7,476 bases of DNA from Gemmatimonadaceae bacterium (GTDB lineage: Bacteria > Gemmatimonadota > Gemmatimonadetes > Gemmatimonadales > Gemmatimonadaceae), in contig JACMLI010000402.1 of NCBI GenBank assembly GCA_014379705.1, positions 1 through 7,476 on the forward strand, given 5' to 3'. The stretch's first letter is position 1, and each line of letters begins with the position of its first letter. The notes below the pieces were generated by a model, which saw nothing but the letters and a program-made list of their open reading frames with translations, was not told the DNA's origin and searched no databases. Below, in pieces: positions 5,701 through 7,476 of this stretch. A program made the position numbers and the translations under genes.

Positions 5701-7476
5701 TCACTTCACAGCTCCCGCGGCGCCGGCGCGGCGGGGATCCGCGCCGGCCGTCACGCTGTTGGTACCAATGGCGATCGCCGCGCCGTAGCCCATGCGCAGC
5801 TCGCCCTTGAGCGAGATCACGTTGAAGCGATGGCCCATGTCGCGCAGGCGGCGCGAGACGCCCGGCGCGATGCCGTCCTCGATGTCGATGACGAGCTCGC
5901 GCGTCGCGCCTCCTCCAGGCGCCCCGCGCTGCGCCGGCAGGAACCGCGGCAATTCGAGGGCCTGCTGAGGCGCCAGCCCGAAGTCGAGCACGCCCACCAG
6001 CGTCTGGTACACGGCCGAGCTGATCCAGGCGTTGCCGGCCGCGCCTAACGTGAGCACGGCCCGGCCGTCGCGGAGCACGATCGTCGGCGAGATCGTCGAT
6101 CCATGCCGTGCGTAGGGGATGCGGGCGCCATACGCGTTGGGATCGGTCCCGTACGACGTGAGCTTGTCGTTGTACAGGAAGCCGAGTCCGGGTGTGACGT
6201 AGAAATTGCCCCCCCACGTCCCCAGGGTCTGCGTCACGGCGACGGCGTTGCCATCGGCGTCGGCCACGACGAACGCCGTGGTGCCCTGGGCGCGGCACTC
6301 TGCGGCGCGCGCATGTTCCTGCAGGTTGCACGGCTCCGTTGGAGACACGGGACCGACGTCGGCGAACCCGGCGTCGCCGCGAAGCCCGGCATCAGGAGTC
6401 ACCGTGGCGCCAGTACAGGTGAGCGTGTCACCGCGGAAGGCGCTCGTGGTGAGCGCGCGCGCCGGGTCGAAGCAGCGCCAGCGCGCACGCGCGGTGTCCT
6501 TGCTGGTGAAGGGAGACACGTCGACGGGCCAGAGTGACGGGTCGGCGATCCGGTTGCGCGACGACGGCACCAGCTGCCACGCGGTGATCATCGCGTGCAT
6601 GGTGGCGGCGTCGGTCGGGTACGAACGCGGCGACGCGAACAGCTCGAGGCTGTTGAGCTGCGCCGCGAGTGTCGCGCCCCCACTCACGGGCGGCGCGCTG
6701 CCGTAGACCGTGTTCCCGCGATACGTCGTCGTGATGGGGTCGCGATCGGCGGCGAAGTAGCGGGAGAGGTCGGTGAGGCGAATGGCGTTCCCCTTCCCGC
6801 GCAGGTCGGTCACCAGGCGACGCGCGACTTCCCCGCGATAGAAGCCGTCGGCCCCGCCCTTGGCGACCTGCTCGAGCGCCCAGGCTAGATCGGGATTGCG
6901 AAGTGTATCCCCGGCCTGCAGCGGAGCCCCGTTGCGGAAGAACAGCGCGCGACTCGACTCGTACTTCGCGAAGCGATCGCGCTCGAGGCGCAGGGTCGTG
7001 GCGAGTCCATCGCTCACCTCGTAGCCGTCGCGCGCCGCGCGGATGGCCGGGGCCACGAGGTCGGCCCACGGCACCTTGCCGCTGCCGTAGCGCTTCCACG
7101 CCGTATGCATCGCCGCGACCGTCCCCGGCACCATCGCGAGCACCGGCCCGTCCGACGGGTAGCGACCATCGGTCAGCAGCGACGCGTTGGACAGCGTGGC
7201 CTCCTCGGGCACGCGCGCCATGAACTCCAGCAGGACGGGACGTTCCATGCCCTTCACGTGGACCAGCATCTCGCCGTAGCCCCCCATCCCGCTCGCGTCG
7301 GGCTCGACCACGCCTAACGCGAACGACACGGCGACGGCGGCGTCGACCACGTTGCCTCCCTTCGCGAGGATCTCCACACCGGCCGCGGTGGACACGGGGT
7401 GCGCACTCGACACCGCCGCCCGTCCCGTCGCCGGCTCGCGGAGCAACGGGCGCTCGGCGATCGCCTGCTGCATGAC
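5701..7476 (-). CDS. Gamma-glutamyltransferase-like Ntn hydrolase, probably 5' incomplete
   Basis: The family cleaves gamma-glutamyl bonds such as glutathione's and matures by self-cleavage before a Thr that becomes the nucleophile. Numbering is from ATG 7473 (590 residues). The N-terminal hallmark AGVEILAKGGNVVDAAVAVS spans 31-50, and EPDASGMGGYGEML spans 57-70. The cleavage site is GTTAFVVADADGNAVAVTQT with Thr398 as probable nucleophile. STISPTIV (459-466) and the terminal ADPRR (578-582) follow. The frame is still open at the window edge and no signal peptide is seen, so the true start is probably upstream and the protein exported. Several substrate-contact positions differ from E. coli: the DFRE segment is EFMAR, the Asp433 region is YNDKLTSYG, and the GSPGGS loop is GAAGNA. 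A four-cysteine segment (Cys334, 353, 382, 393) precedes the cleavage site. Family membership is firm; the substrate is open. It heads the probable operon. Confidence 0.9.
   Translation of the reverse strand, partial: VMQQAIAERPLLREPATGRAAVSSAHPVSTAAGVEILAKGGNVVDAAVAVSFALGVVEPDASGMGGYGEMLVHVKGMERPVLLEFMARVPEEATLSNASLLTDGRYPSDGPVLAMVPGTVAAMHTAWKRYGSGKVPWADLVAPAIRAARDGYEVSDGLATTLRLERDRFAKYESSRALFFRNGAPLQAGDTLRNPDLAWALEQVAKGGADGFYRGEVARRLVTDLRGKGNAIRLTDLSRYFAADRDPITTTYRGNTVYGSAPPVSGGATLAAQLNSLELFASPRSYPTDAATMHAMITAWQLVPSSRNRIADPSLWPVDVSPFTSKDTARARWRCFDPARALTTSAFRGDTLTCTGATVTPDAGLRGDAGFADVGPVSPTEPCNLQEHARAAECRAQGTTAFVVADADGNAVAVTQTLGTWGGNFYVTPGLGFLYNDKLTSYGTDPNAYGARIPYARHGSTISPTIVLRDGRAVLTLGAAGNAWISSAVYQTLVGVLDFGLAPQQALELPRFLPAQRGAPGGGATRELVIDIEDGIAPGVSRRLRDMGHRFNVISLKGELRMGYGAAIAIGTNSVTAGADPRRAGAAGAVK

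Overview
The window is GC-rich DNA with dense coding, almost certainly bacterial and chromosomal. It holds seven protein genes and two short tandem repeats. No rRNA, tRNA, CRISPR array, transposase or phage gene was seen. A Gemmatimonadota-like source is my best guess. It rests on the very high GC, a Rho with a long disordered N-terminus, a secreted 6-bladed propeller with a GSGPTEY motif, and the near absence of TTA codons except inside a repeated TTAGGC word. This is an inference, not a demonstrated assignment.

Region 1-1456, minus strand: a TPR-type helical repeat protein (863-1456) is followed by the N-terminal half of a class A penicillin-binding protein (1-764, running off the window). 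The latter has a full set of GT51 transglycosylase motifs. Region 1491-2162, plus strand, divergent from the TPR gene: a small signalling protein with a degenerate receiver-like domain and a histidine-kinase dimerisation (DHp) helix pair, but no ATPase domain. Region 2163-2569 has no convincing gene and looks like the leader of rho. Region 2570-4093, plus strand: transcription termination factor Rho, with a long Gly/Asp/Asn/Arg-rich N-terminus in place of the usual Rho_N domain.

Region 4094-4208 separates rho from a convergent gene. It carries an 8-base direct repeat (gacgggtg, nearly five copies) facing inverted copies of itself. Together these form a terminator-like hairpin, alternative longer hairpins, a G-quadruplex motif and C-rich rut-like tracts.

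Region 4209-7476, minus strand, reads as one operon in the order gamma-glutamyltransferase-like enzyme (5701-7476, probably continuing past the edge), a small putative zinc-binding protein (5446-5685), and a secreted 6-bladed beta-propeller protein (4209-5420). A 7-base tandem repeat (four copies) lies just after the transferase stop and forms the start of the small gene. Every repeat unit carries an ATG.

Most of the genes are housekeeping or envelope functions. The least ordinary features are the two short tandem repeats placed 12-15 bases after stop codons, the rho 3' structure, the TTAGGC word, the kinase-less DHp protein, and the diverged active-site surroundings of the transferase.
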